Below, piece by piece: positions 44,212 to 52,928 of a stretch of DNA of 64,000 bases. The position numbers and the translations under genes were made by a program. Position 1 is the first letter of the stretch. The number at the start of each line of letters is the position of its first letter. This stretch comes from Streptomyces niveus. Its GTDB lineage: Bacteria; Actinomycetota; Actinomycetes; Streptomycetales; Streptomycetaceae. Below the pieces are notes generated by a model that saw nothing but the letters and a program-made list of their open reading frames with translations, ran no database searches and had not been told where the DNA came from. The DNA lies in NCBI RefSeq assembly GCF_002009175.1, contig NZ_CP018047.1:930001-994000 (forward strand), in the 5' to 3' direction.

Positions 44212-47200
44212 TCAGCCGCGGGAGACGAAGTCCCACGCACCGTGGTCGGCGCGGTAGATCTGGAAGCCGGGCTCCGTACGGACGTAACGGGCACCCTTCG
44301 GCGCCGTCACCTGGTCCTTCCGGTCGGCCGGCACATGGATCTCCGCGCTCGATCCGACCGGCACCCTCACCGTCAGCCGCAGATCACGGCCGACCTTGGA
44401 CCAGGCGACCGAGGCATGCCCGCGCACCGTACGGATCGAGGTGCGCGCCCAGCTGACCCCGGTGCGGGCGTCCGGGCGCACGGTGAAGGTGCGGTAGCCG
44501 TCGTCGCCGGGGCGCAGACCGGCGACGTTCTCGTACAGCCACTGGGCGACGGTGCCCTGGAAGTAGTGGTCGCGCGAGCGGGAGTCGAGCTGCCACATCT
44601 CCCACATGGTGTCGGCGCCGTTGTCGAACCAGTACCCCCAGCTCGGATAAGTGCGCTGCGTGGCGATGGCGTGCGCGACGTCCGGGTGGCCGTGCGCCGA
44701 CAGGACGCGCAGCAGCACGCTGGTGCCAAGCGCCCCGGTGTTGAGGTGGTTGCCGCGTTTCTCGATGTCCGCGACGAGGCTGTCCACGACGGACGCGCGG
44801 GCCCCGGCGGGGACGAGGCCGAAGGCGAGCGGGATCGCGTTGGACGTCTGCCGGTAGTCCGGGTCCTTCGCGGTGCTGTAGTGCCCGGCGTCGTTCAGGA
44901 ACTCCGCGTTCAGCGCGTCCTTGAGCCCCGCGGCTGCCGTGCGGTAGCGCCCGGCCACCTCGTCGTGGCCCAGCAGTTCGCCCATCTCGGCGGTGTCCAC
45001 CAGGGCGCGGTGCAGATAGGCGGTCGCCGTCAGCCGGGTGTCCTCGGGCGGGTTGCCGCCGTAACCGGGCGGCAGATAGTCCCCGAGAGCGGTGATGGCC
45101 AGGCCGTCCACGAGACGGTCCAGCTCCCAGTCCAGATACCGGGTCAGCACCGGCCAGTGCTGCCGGGCGACGCGGTCGTCGCCGTACACGCGGTACATCT
45201 CCCGCACCAGGAACGGATAGACGGTGGTCCACTCGGGTGACGGGCCGAGGTCGCCGTAACCCCAGCCGCCGCTCGGGACGATCACCGGCAGTTGCCCGTC
45301 GCCGTTCTGACTGTCCTTCAGGTCGTCCAGCCACTTGGCGAGGAAGCGGTGGACGCCGAAGCCGTACATGAGGGTGGGCGCGCCGAGCTGCGCGTCGCCG
45401 GTCCAGCCGTTCTTCTCGTACATGGGGGTGTCGGTCGGGATGCCGTGCAGGTTGTTCAGGAGGGTGCGGCGCATGGCCTTGTCGAGCGTCTCGTAGAAGG
45501 GCTCGGAGCAGGAGAACGCGCTGACCTCGTCGACCTTGGTGTGGACGGTCCGGCCGAGCACGTCGGCCGGCTCGGGCCGGGCGGGCAGACCCTCGATCTG
45601 TACGTAGCGGAAGCCCTTGTACGAGAACGACGGCTCCCACACCTCGGGCTCCGCACCGCCCGCGCAGATGTATTCGTCCCGCTGGAAGCGGCCGGGGACA
45701 TGTCCGGTCTCGGCGTGGACGCTGCCGTCGTCCTTGAGCTTCTCGCCGTGGATGAGCGAAATCGTCGTGCCCGCCGGCGCCTTGACGGTCAGCCGGGTCC
45801 AGCCGGCGGTGGTGCGACCCATGTCGACCACGTACACACCGGAACGCAGTTCGCTGATCCCGGTGGGAGTGATGGTGTCGATGATCTCGATCGGGTCGTG
45901 CGGCTGGGCCCGCAGCGCGCCCTTCGGGGCCTGCTGGGCGCCCGGGGCGCGCCATGCGCGGTCGTCGAAGCCCGGTCGTGTCCAGCCGATGGGGGCCAGG
46001 CGGGCGTCGTAGGTCTCCCCGGCGTAGAGGGAGTTGGTGAGGGTGGGTCCCTCGGTCATGCGCCAGTCGGTGTCGGAGACGACGGTGGTGCGGGAGCCGT
46101 CCGGGTGCTCGGCCTCAAGCCGGCACAGCAGGCGGGGCTCGCCGTGCCACGGCGGCCGGTGCCAGTTCCAGACATTGGGGGTGGTCATGCCGTAGAAGCC
46201 GCGGCCGAGGGTGACGCCGATGGCGTTGTCGCCCCGGCGCAGGAGGGATGTCACATCGTGCACGGCGTACATGACGGTCTCGTCGTAGTCGGTGAAGGCC
46301 GGGTCGAGTACCTGCTCCCCGACGGGCCTGCCGTTCAACTCGGCGACGTAGTAGGCGAGTCCGCTGATGTAGAGACGGGCGCGGGTGACGGGCTTGCGTA
46401 CGGCGAACTCACGGCGCAGCAGCGGCGCGGGCGCCTCGGGCAGCGAGACGGACACACCGTCGCCCCAGGGGCCTTCGCCGTACGGGGCCAGGACGGTGGC
46501 AGGCGTCCAGCCGCTGTCGTCGAAGTCCGGTCGCTGCCAGCCCTGTTGTTCGCTCTTGAAGGTCAGCCAGTCGCCGGAGGTGACGAGTTCACGGGTCTGC
46601 CCGTCGGTGGTCTCCACGACGAGACGGACGAGAAGTCCGCCCGGGTTGACCGAGGCGCCGCCGCGGTTGGTGGCGACGGCGGCGAGGACGACGCGCCGCC
46701 CGGCCGCCTTGACCGCCTCGGTGACGTCCGCGGTCCTGCCGGTGCGCCAGCCGTCCTGCTGCTGCGGGGCGTGCGCCACCTGAGCGCCGCCGAGGTGCAG
46801 GGTGAAGTCGTCGTCGGCGGTGGCGACGACGGTCGCGCGTGCGACGGCGGCTCCGGCGGGGAGATCGAGGGCGGCGCGGAACCACGCGGGTCCGGCGGGG
46901 GCGTCGCCGGTGGTCGCGCCCTCGGACCAGATCCAGGAGGCGCCGTCGAAGCCGGGGGGCGCGGCGGGGGCGTCGGCGCCGATCCAGCGGGCGCCCCACT
47001 TCTCACCGCCGAGGGCGGTCTCCCACCAGCCGGCCGTGCTCCAGCGCGACACGTCGCCGTCGCCGTCCCAGACGCGCACCTGCCAGTGGCAGCGGGTACG
47101 GGGCGGCAGCGCGGGCCCGGCGTAGGGGACGGCGACGCCGCGCCCGGAGGTCACCTTGCCGGTGTCCCAGAGGAGTTGGCGGCCCTTGGCGAGGTCGCGC

Positions 47201-47481
47201 GGGTCGGTGGCGGCCCTGATCTGGTACGCGCTCTGCCTGGCGCCGTGGCCGTCGGCCGTCAGCTCCCAGGAGAGCAGCGGGGTGGGGTTGTCGGTGCCGA
47301 GGACGTGTTCCGCGTACTCGACCTTCGGGGCGACGACGCGCAGCCCGCCGTCGGCGCGGTCGGCGGCCTTTGCGGGTGTGGCGGCCGAGGCCGCCGGACC
47401 CGCGGCGAGCGAGACGATTCCGGCGCCCGCGCCCACCACGGATGTGCCCAGGAGACCTCTGCGTGTCCAGCCCATGCCCAT
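44212..47481 (-). CDS. Secreted alpha-L-rhamnosidase (GH78)
   Basis: 1089 aa. Twin-arginine-like signal (WTRRGLLGTSVVGAGAG, cleavage near ASA at ~35). Domain order follows GH78: an FN3-like N-terminal part with PLLSWELTADG, a Bac_rhamnosid_N domain (LYISGLAYYVAELNGRPVGE, GDNAIGVTLGRGFYG), a beta-sandwich, and the (alpha/alpha)6 barrel beginning near CSEPFYETLDKAMRRTLLNN with DTPMYEKNGWTGDAQL. The last carries the acidic residues expected at the catalytic site. A C-terminal beta domain ends the protein. It releases L-rhamnose from plant glycosides and polysaccharides, feeding the RhaTPQS importer. ATG 47481 is chosen because it opens the signal peptide. An operator lies 17 bp upstream. Confidence 0.93.
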   Translation of the reverse strand: MGMGWTRRGLLGTSVVGAGAGIVSLAAGPAASAATPAKAADRADGGLRVVAPKVEYAEHVLGTDNPTPLLSWELTADGHGARQSAYQIRAATDPRDLAKGRQLLWDTGKVTSGRGVAVPYAGPALPPRTRCHWQVRVWDGDGDVSRWSTAGWWETALGGEKWGARWIGADAPAAPPGFDGASWIWSEGATTGDAPAGPAWFRAALDLPAGAAVARATVVATADDDFTLHLGGAQVAHAPQQQDGWRTGRTADVTEAVKAAGRRVVLAAVATNRGGASVNPGGLLVRLVVETTDGQTRELVTSGDWLTFKSEQQGWQRPDFDDSGWTPATVLAPYGEGPWGDGVSVSLPEAPAPLLRREFAVRKPVTRARLYISGLAYYVAELNGRPVGEQVLDPAFTDYDETVMYAVHDVTSLLRRGDNAIGVTLGRGFYGMTTPNVWNWHRPPWHGEPRLLCRLEAEHPDGSRTTVVSDTDWRMTEGPTLTNSLYAGETYDARLAPIGWTRPGFDDRAWRAPGAQQAPKGALRAQPHDPIEIIDTITPTGISELRSGVYVVDMGRTTAGWTRLTVKAPAGTTISLIHGEKLKDDGSVHAETGHVPGRFQRDEYICAGGAEPEVWEPSFSYKGFRYVQIEGLPARPEPADVLGRTVHTKVDEVSAFSCSEPFYETLDKAMRRTLLNNLHGIPTDTPMYEKNGWTGDAQLGAPTLMYGFGVHRFLAKWLDDLKDSQNGDGQLPVIVPSGGWGYGDLGPSPEWTTVYPFLVREMYRVYGDDRVARQHWPVLTRYLDWELDRLVDGLAITALGDYLPPGYGGNPPEDTRLTATAYLHRALVDTAEMGELLGHDEVAGRYRTAAAGLKDALNAEFLNDAGHYSTAKDPDYRQTSNAIPLAFGLVPAGARASVVDSLVADIEKRGNHLNTGALGTSVLLRVLSAHGHPDVAHAIATQRTYPSWGYWFDNGADTMWEMWQLDSRSRDHYFQGTVAQWLYENVAGLRPGDDGYRTFTVRPDARTGVSWARTSIRTVRGHASVAWSKVGRDLRLTVRVPVGSSAEIHVPADRKDQVTAPKGARYVRTEPGFQIYRADHGAWDFVSRG

Positions 47482-47854
47482 GCCCGCCCCTTTTGATTGA
47501 ATCGTTTCATGTCCCGTGTCAAGAATCGTAGAGCCGACCACGGAGGGCTCACAAGAGGCGCGCAAGGGGTCGGTGCGGGAGTTCGCCACAACATCGATTC
47601 TTGCTGCGATCGGGGAGAGTTTTGCAGATGAAGTGTGATCACCAATCTCGCGAAGTGCGTCCGCGATCACGGCCGTTGACCCTGCAGGAGATCAACTCCA
47701 CGACCAACTTGCGGTCATATAGCGGTACTTCGACGTGTCGGAGCGCACGGGAATTCTGACTGAACATTCATTTCTTGCGCGGATTCATAGACTTCCTGCG
47801 GAACCACTTCTACCCTTTTCGCGTCCGCAGAGTCCCCACGAGCCGCAAGGACGT
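47482..47854. other. Divergent intergenic region of rhamnosidase and beta-helix protein
   Basis: About 370 bp. Holds the rhamnose operator at 47498-47509. At 47761-47770 TGAACATTCA has half-sites like the operator but a shorter centre. No gene is seen. Confidence 0.5.
47498..47509. promoter_or_regulatory. Rhamnose LacI-type operator, rhamnosidase side
   Basis: TGAATCGTTTCA, third copy of TGAATCNNTTCA, 16 bp from the GH78 start codon. Confidence 0.82.
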
Positions 47855-50227
47855 ATGTCTGTGACACCTCCCCCAAGACGCCGCCTGCTCCGCCGCGGTG
47901 TGTCCGCCTCACTCTCCGCCTCCCTGGCCTTCGCGACGGCGGTGGCCGGGACGGCCGCCGTCGTCGTCATGTCCGCCGCCCCGGCAGCCGTCGCCGCCGG
48001 GGTCCCCGCTCCCTCACCCGTCGGCATCCCCGGCCGTGGCGCCACCGTGCCCTTCGTGGAGCACGAGGCCGAGTACGCGGCCACCAACGGCACCCTGATA
48101 GGCCCCAACCGGCTGTACGGATCGCTCCCCTCCGAGGCCTCCGGACGGCAGGCCGTGACGCTCGACGCGGTCGGTGAGTACGTGGAGTTCACCCTCACCA
48201 AGCCGGCCAACGCCATGACCTTCCGCTACTCGCTGCCCGACAACTCCGCGGGCACCGGGCGGGACGCCGGGATCGACGTGCGGGTCAACGGCAATCAGCT
48301 CAAGAACGTGCCGGTGACCTCCAAGTACGGCTGGTACTACGGCGGTTACCCGTTCAACAACAACCCCGGCGACACCAACCCCCACCACTTCTACGACGAG
48401 ACACGCACCATGTTCGGCTCGACCCTGGCGACCGGCACCAAGGTCCGCCTCCAGGTGTCCTCGACCGCGCAGTCACCGACGTTCACCATCGACCTCGCCG
48501 ACTTCGAGCTGGTGGACGCGCCGAAGGCGAAACCGGCCGGCGCCCTGGACGTCGTGGCCGACTTCGGCGCCGACCCGTCCGGCGCCGCCGACTCGACGGC
48601 CAAGTTCCAGGCGGCGGTGGCCGCCGGGCAGGCCCAGAACAGAACCGTCTACATCCCACAGGGCGACTTCGAGATCCGCGACCACATCGTGGTCGACAAG
48701 GTGACGCTCGCCGGAGCCGGACCCTGGTACAGCGTCCTGAAGGGCCGTCACCCCACCGACCGCAGCAAGGCGGTGGGTGTCTACGGCAAGTACGCGAACC
48801 AGGGCGGCAGCAGTAACGTCACCCTGAAGGACTTCGCCATCATCGGCGACATCCGGGAGCGCGTGGACAACGATCAGGTCAACGCCATCGGCGGGGCGCT
48901 GTCGAACTCCGTCATCGACAACATCTGGATGCAGCACACCAAGTGCGGTGTCTGGGTGGACGGTCCGATGAACAACCTCACCATCAAGAACAGCCGCATC
49001 CTGGACCAGACGGCCGACGGTGTGAACTTCCACTACGGCGTCACGAACTCCACCGTCACCAACACCTTCGTCCGCAACACCGGTGACGACGGTCTGGCCA
49101 TGTGGGCGGAGAACATCCCGAACGTCAACAACAAGTTCACCTTCAACACGGTGATCCTGCCGATCCTGGCGAACAACATCGTCACGTACGGCGGCAAGGA
49201 CATCACCATCTCCGACAACGTCATGTCGGACACCATCACCAACGGCGGCGGCCTGCACATCGCCAACCGCTATCCGGGAGTCAACTCCGGTCAGGGGACG
49301 GCCGTTTCGGGCACCCACACCGCCGCGCGCAACACCCTGATCCGGGCCGGGAACAACGACTTCAACTGGCAGTTCGGCGTCGGCGCCGTGTGGTTCAGCG
49401 GGCTCAACGAACCGATCAACAACGCCACGATCAACATCATCGACACCGAGATACTGGACAGCTCGTACGCCGCGATCCATCTGATCGAGGGCGCGACGAA
49501 CGGGCTGAACTTCAAGAACATCAGGATCGACGGCGCGGGCACCTACGCGCTCCAGATCCAGGCGCCGGGCAAGGCCACGTTCGAGAACGTCAAGGCCACC
49601 AACATCGCCCAGTCCAACAAGATCCACAACTGTGTGGGTGCCGGATTCCAGATCACCCAGATCGGCAGCGGCAACTCCGGCTGGTACTCCAACCCGCCAG
49701 CCTGCACCGGTGTGTGGCCCGCGCCGCAGTGGACCAACGGCGGTGTGCCCGGCGGCCCGTCCGACCCCGGGGACCCGACGGACCCGCCGACCGACCCGCC
49801 GGGTGACGAGGGCAACCTCGCCGAGGGCCGTCCGGTCACCGCGACCGGCCAGGCACAGACGTACGGCCCCGGCAACGCCGTGGACGGCAACGCGAACACC
49901 TACTGGGAGAGCACCAACAACGCCTTCCCGCAGTCCATCACCGTGGATCTCGGCGCGGCGAAGAACGTCGACCGGCTGGTGCTGAAGCTGCCGCCGGCCG
50001 CCGCCTGGCAGACCCGTACGCAGACACTCGGCGTCTCGGGCAGCACCGACAACTCGACGTACACCTCACTCAAGGCGTCGGCGGGCGTCACCTTCAACCC
50101 GTCGAGCGCCAACACCGCGACCGTCACCCTGCCGGGGACGGCGACCCGTTACGTACGGGTCACCGTCACCGCCAACACCGGCTGGCCGGCGGCGCAGCTC
50201 TCCGAACTGGAGGTCTACGCCGACTGA
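47855..50227 (+). CDS. Secreted beta-helix glycosidase-like protein with C-terminal F5/8C domain
   Basis: 790 aa. Signal peptide with many Arg (PPPRRRLLRRGVSASLSASL, cleavage near VAA at ~48). Residues ~60-210 are a CBM-like beta-sandwich (FVEHEAEYAATNGTLIGPNR, VTLDAVGEYVEFTLTKPANA). Residues ~222-640 form a right-handed parallel beta-helix (pectate-lyase superfamily: VADFGADPSGAADSTAKFQA, QTADGVNFHYGVTNS, VRNTGDDGLAMW). A Pro/Asp linker leads to a discoidin (F5/8C) module (EGRPVTATGQAQTYGPGNAV). The order resembles GH87 alpha-1,3-glucanases (mycodextranase/mutanase) in my memory, but a GH28/GH55-like role is possible. It sits beside the rhamnosidase, suggesting polysaccharide attack. Confidence 0.75.
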   Translation: MSVTPPPRRRLLRRGVSASLSASLAFATAVAGTAAVVVMSAAPAAVAAGVPAPSPVGIPGRGATVPFVEHEAEYAATNGTLIGPNRLYGSLPSEASGRQAVTLDAVGEYVEFTLTKPANAMTFRYSLPDNSAGTGRDAGIDVRVNGNQLKNVPVTSKYGWYYGGYPFNNNPGDTNPHHFYDETRTMFGSTLATGTKVRLQVSSTAQSPTFTIDLADFELVDAPKAKPAGALDVVADFGADPSGAADSTAKFQAAVAAGQAQNRTVYIPQGDFEIRDHIVVDKVTLAGAGPWYSVLKGRHPTDRSKAVGVYGKYANQGGSSNVTLKDFAIIGDIRERVDNDQVNAIGGALSNSVIDNIWMQHTKCGVWVDGPMNNLTIKNSRILDQTADGVNFHYGVTNSTVTNTFVRNTGDDGLAMWAENIPNVNNKFTFNTVILPILANNIVTYGGKDITISDNVMSDTITNGGGLHIANRYPGVNSGQGTAVSGTHTAARNTLIRAGNNDFNWQFGVGAVWFSGLNEPINNATINIIDTEILDSSYAAIHLIEGATNGLNFKNIRIDGAGTYALQIQAPGKATFENVKATNIAQSNKIHNCVGAGFQITQIGSGNSGWYSNPPACTGVWPAPQWTNGGVPGGPSDPGDPTDPPTDPPGDEGNLAEGRPVTATGQAQTYGPGNAVDGNANTYWESTNNAFPQSITVDLGAAKNVDRLVLKLPPAAAWQTRTQTLGVSGSTDNSTYTSLKASAGVTFNPSSANTATVTLPGTATRYVRVTVTANTGWPAAQLSELEVYAD

Positions 50228-50289
50228 TACGGCACGGGGTGGTGCGCCGGCCGTACCCGGCGCACCGCCCCGATCCGCTCACCCGCGCC

Positions 50290-51048
50290 TCACACCGCGT
50301 AGGTGTCGAGCCGCCCGCACATCCCGAACTTCCCTCGCGCGTGGGGCAGTCGGGCATGGACCCGCGCGTCGGCGAGATGCGCCGCGTCCCCCTCGGTGAG
50401 CCGGTCGAGCTGCGCGCCGGTCTGCCGCGAGGCCTCCGCCGCACCGGACTCCCAGCGTGCCCGCCAGTCCGCGAGCCGCGGCGCCACCAGCGCACCGGCC
50501 GCCCGGTGGAAGTCCAGCAGCGGCTTCTCGTCCCCCGCGTCCCACGCCGCGCGCAGCGCCGCGAACCCCTCGACCGCCAGGTCCCGTCTGCGCCGGGCGA
50601 AGGCCGCCTGTTCGGCCTCGGTGCCCTCGGGGACACGGACCAGGCGTCCGTAGGTCTCGGGGTCGGTCAGATGTTCAGGCGGCAGGGTCAGCACGGCGTC
50701 CCCGGCCTCGGGGAGTCCGGTGTTCTGCATGAGTACGACGATCCGCAGTCCGTCCTCGTTCACGAGCCGGTGGATCGTGCCCGGTGTGAACCACACCAGG
50801 GCTCCCGGCTCCAGCGGTGTGCTCTCGAACCCCTCGGCCGTGAGGGTCTGCACCGCGCCGCGCCCCGCGGTCACGACATACCCTTCCGAGCAGGTCAGAT
50901 GGAGATGCGGGGTGCCGCCCCGGAGGCCGTCGGCCGCCTCCCAGTCGTACACGGTCAGGTGCGACACCGCGACGGCGCCGGGCAGTCCGGCGAACCCCGA
51001 CGCCGTGCCCGTGCTGGTGGATGAGCCTGTGCGGGACGTCGTCAACAC
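50290..51048 (-). CDS. Cupin-domain protein
   Basis: 252 aa from GTG 51048, which follows CCAGGGGGA. Cupin motifs lie at ~40-120: GTPHLHLTCSEGYVVTAGRG (motif 1 with HxH and E), then GALVWFTPGTIHRLVNEDGL (motif 2 with the last His), so a metal site is complete. The C-terminal half is helical (DLAVEGFAALRAAWDAGDEK, DFHRAAGALVAPRLADWRAR). Single-domain cupins with such tails are often sugar-related enzymes, but the reaction is unknown. Promoter TTGACA (51131-51126) and TACGTT (51108-51103) with 17-bp spacing precede it, and a LacI-type operator lies between promoter and start. Confidence 0.75.
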   Translation of the reverse strand: MLTTSRTGSSTSTGTASGFAGLPGAVAVSHLTVYDWEAADGLRGGTPHLHLTCSEGYVVTAGRGAVQTLTAEGFESTPLEPGALVWFTPGTIHRLVNEDGLRIVVLMQNTGLPEAGDAVLTLPPEHLTDPETYGRLVRVPEGTEAEQAAFARRRRDLAVEGFAALRAAWDAGDEKPLLDFHRAAGALVAPRLADWRARWESGAAEASRQTGAQLDRLTEGDAAHLADARVHARLPHARGKFGMCGRLDTYAV

Positions 51049-51362
51049 TCCCCCTGGGACCGGCAAAGTAGTCGAGTAAGCGCTTTCTGAACCTTCTGTC
51101 AGAACGTAGATCCACCCCGTCCCCCTGTCAACGACAGGTGCGAGGGAAACGTGGCATGGCGGCGGCGCCACCTGTGGCATCCTCAACTCGGCCCGGGCGA
51201 CACGCTTTCCCGGCGACACGCTTTCGCAACGACCGGAGCACGACGCGAGGAACCACCGCGATCCAGGGGGCGTCCCCCCATAAGGTCGCGGCGAGGTGGG
51301 CGACCGGGCCGCGACTCACGGTGCACGGTCACGGGGAACACCCGATTCAGGGGGAAACAGGG
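51049..51362. other. Divergent intergenic region
   Basis: Carries the cupin promoter and operator. The plus-strand frame of the next gene is open from 51138, but its codons up to 51362 are Arg/Thr-rich and unlike the rest of that protein, so I treat them as leader. Confidence 0.4.
51078..51085. promoter_or_regulatory. LacI-type operator AAGCGCTT with promoter upstream of cupin gene
   Basis: The palindrome AAGCGCTT (in TAAGCGCTTTC) is the core preferred by many LacI-family repressors of sugar genes. It lies just downstream of a near-consensus minus-strand promoter (-35 51131-51126, -10 51108-51103), where a repressor would block initiation. The site differs from the rhamnose operator, so another regulator is implied. 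Confidence 0.6.
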
Positions 51363-52928
51363 TTGGCACAGGTATCACCCAACACGGCGCAGGCGGACCC
51401 GCGGCAGAAGAAACTGGCAGGGGAACTGAGGCTCCTCGCCGCCGAGCCCGCCTTCGAACTGCGTCGTGCGGAACTCATCGATCTCGCCCATGACCTGGAG
51501 CAGCACACACGTCTCGACCGATGGGCCGACGTGGATCTGGTGCAGGCGTACGTACGTCCGGAGAGCCTGGCCCAGCCGCCACCGGCCCCCCGCGCGCCGC
51601 TCCGCTCACAGCTAAGGGTGGCGCTGGCGGCCAAGGCGGGCACCGGGGCGCTGGTACGCGTGGTGCGTGACGAGATGCGGCAACGCCCCGTGCGGGAAGG
51701 GGCGTTGGAGGCGTCGCTGGGCGTGCTGGTGTTCGTCCCGCTGCTCATCACCTGGTTCGGACTGCGGGAAGCGGTGCGTGCGTACGGGGAGTTGAGCCAG
51801 GAGAACCCGAAGGAGGCGACCCGGCCGTTCCTCCAGCTGTGGCAGTCGGGCTTCGGCGGTCATCTCTCGTCGTCGGGCCGCTTCGAGAACGTGGCGCTGA
51901 TGGCGGTCGTACTGATCAGCCTTCTGGTGGTGCTCTCGGTCTGGCACGCGCGCGCCCGCTCACGCGCGGACCGGATGGAGGCGAAGCTGAACGCGGAGCA
52001 GGAGTACCTGCTCGGTCGGCTGGCGTCCCTGCTCACCCGGATCCAGCTGGCGCTGGTGCCTCATCGCGCGGCCTCTCCACAGCAGTTCACCGCCGGTCTG
52101 AGCAAGGCCGCCACCCGGATGGAGTCGCTGGCGTCCCGCGCCGACCGTAGTCACAGTTCGCTGGTCAGCTCGGCGAAGGCGCTGGAGGACGCGACCACCT
52201 CGCTGGAGAACGCCGCCCTGGCGCTGACCGGCGAGCTGCCGAAGCTCGGCACGGCGGCGGACCGTATCGAGGCGGCCGTACGCGGCGGGCAGGCGGCGAC
52301 CGCGCAGGCGGGCGCGGAGAATCAGGCCGCGGCGGGCCGGATCGCCGACCGCATCAAGTCGGCGGGCGACACGGTGGAGGCGTCGCTGAAGGCGCTCGCC
52401 GCCGCTCAGCAGACGCTGGCGACGAAGTCGGAGACGGTGGCGCAGGCCACGGAGCGCGCGTCCAAGGCCCTGGTGGACAGCGCCGGGCGCACGAACGACG
52501 CCGTCGACGGGATGCGGGACGCCACGGAGCGCTGGGACGCGGCGGCGGCGCACTGGCAGGACGCGGCGGCCCGGCTGGAGACCGGGCTTCGCGGGCTGAC
52601 GGTGCCTCAGACCCGTTCCGGGGCCGGGGGCTTCGCGGCGCCGGAGGCCGACTACGGCGTGACGCCCGTTCCGGCCGTCCACCCCGTGCCCGAGTCGGCG
52701 TCCGCGCCGACGCTTGCCGGCGGGCGCGCGTACGGGGCCGGGTTCGAGTACGACACGCCCACGGAACGGCTCTCGCTGAGCGGTGCGAACGGCGGGGCGA
52801 ACAGCGGCGCGAACGGGAGTCCGAACGGCGGGGCGGGCACCGGACCCGACGCGCCGGCCACGCCCGGCATCCCCGAGCAGGGCCCGGCCCGTCCGCCGTA
52901 TCCGCCGCAGGACGGGGTGGGCTCGTGA
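51363..52928 (+). CDS. Two-helix membrane protein with long coiled coil
   Basis: 521 aa from TTG 51363 (preceded by GGGGGAAACAGGG); ATG/GTG codons further up are possible but less likely. Residues ~1-110 are cytoplasmic and helical. Two hydrophobic helices follow (LEASLGVLVFVPLLITWFGL ~115-134 and VALMAVVLISLLVVLSVW ~177-194). A helical, Ala-rich stretch of ~280 residues then shows coiled-coil periodicity (MEAKLNAEQEYLLGRLASLL, KALEDATTSLENAALAL), and the tail is Pro/Gly-rich. The layout (membrane helices, long cytoplasmic coiled coil, overlap with a MotB-like gene) resembles ExbB/MotA-type channel subunits such as ZorA in outline only. GTGA overlap with the next gene. Confidence 0.65.
   Translation: MAQVSPNTAQADPRQKKLAGELRLLAAEPAFELRRAELIDLAHDLEQHTRLDRWADVDLVQAYVRPESLAQPPPAPRAPLRSQLRVALAAKAGTGALVRVVRDEMRQRPVREGALEASLGVLVFVPLLITWFGLREAVRAYGELSQENPKEATRPFLQLWQSGFGGHLSSSGRFENVALMAVVLISLLVVLSVWHARARSRADRMEAKLNAEQEYLLGRLASLLTRIQLALVPHRAASPQQFTAGLSKAATRMESLASRADRSHSSLVSSAKALEDATTSLENAALALTGELPKLGTAADRIEAAVRGGQAATAQAGAENQAAAGRIADRIKSAGDTVEASLKALAAAQQTLATKSETVAQATERASKALVDSAGRTNDAVDGMRDATERWDAAAAHWQDAAARLETGLRGLTVPQTRSGAGGFAAPEADYGVTPVPAVHPVPESASAPTLAGGRAYGAGFEYDTPTERLSLSGANGGANSGANGSPNGGAGTGPDAPATPGIPEQGPARPPYPPQDGVGS

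Noticed and set aside
44212..47496. Plus-strand 734-aa frame opposite the rhamnosidase
   Set aside because: Gly/Val/Arg-rich mirror frame without start signal; the GH78 motifs are unambiguous on the minus strand.
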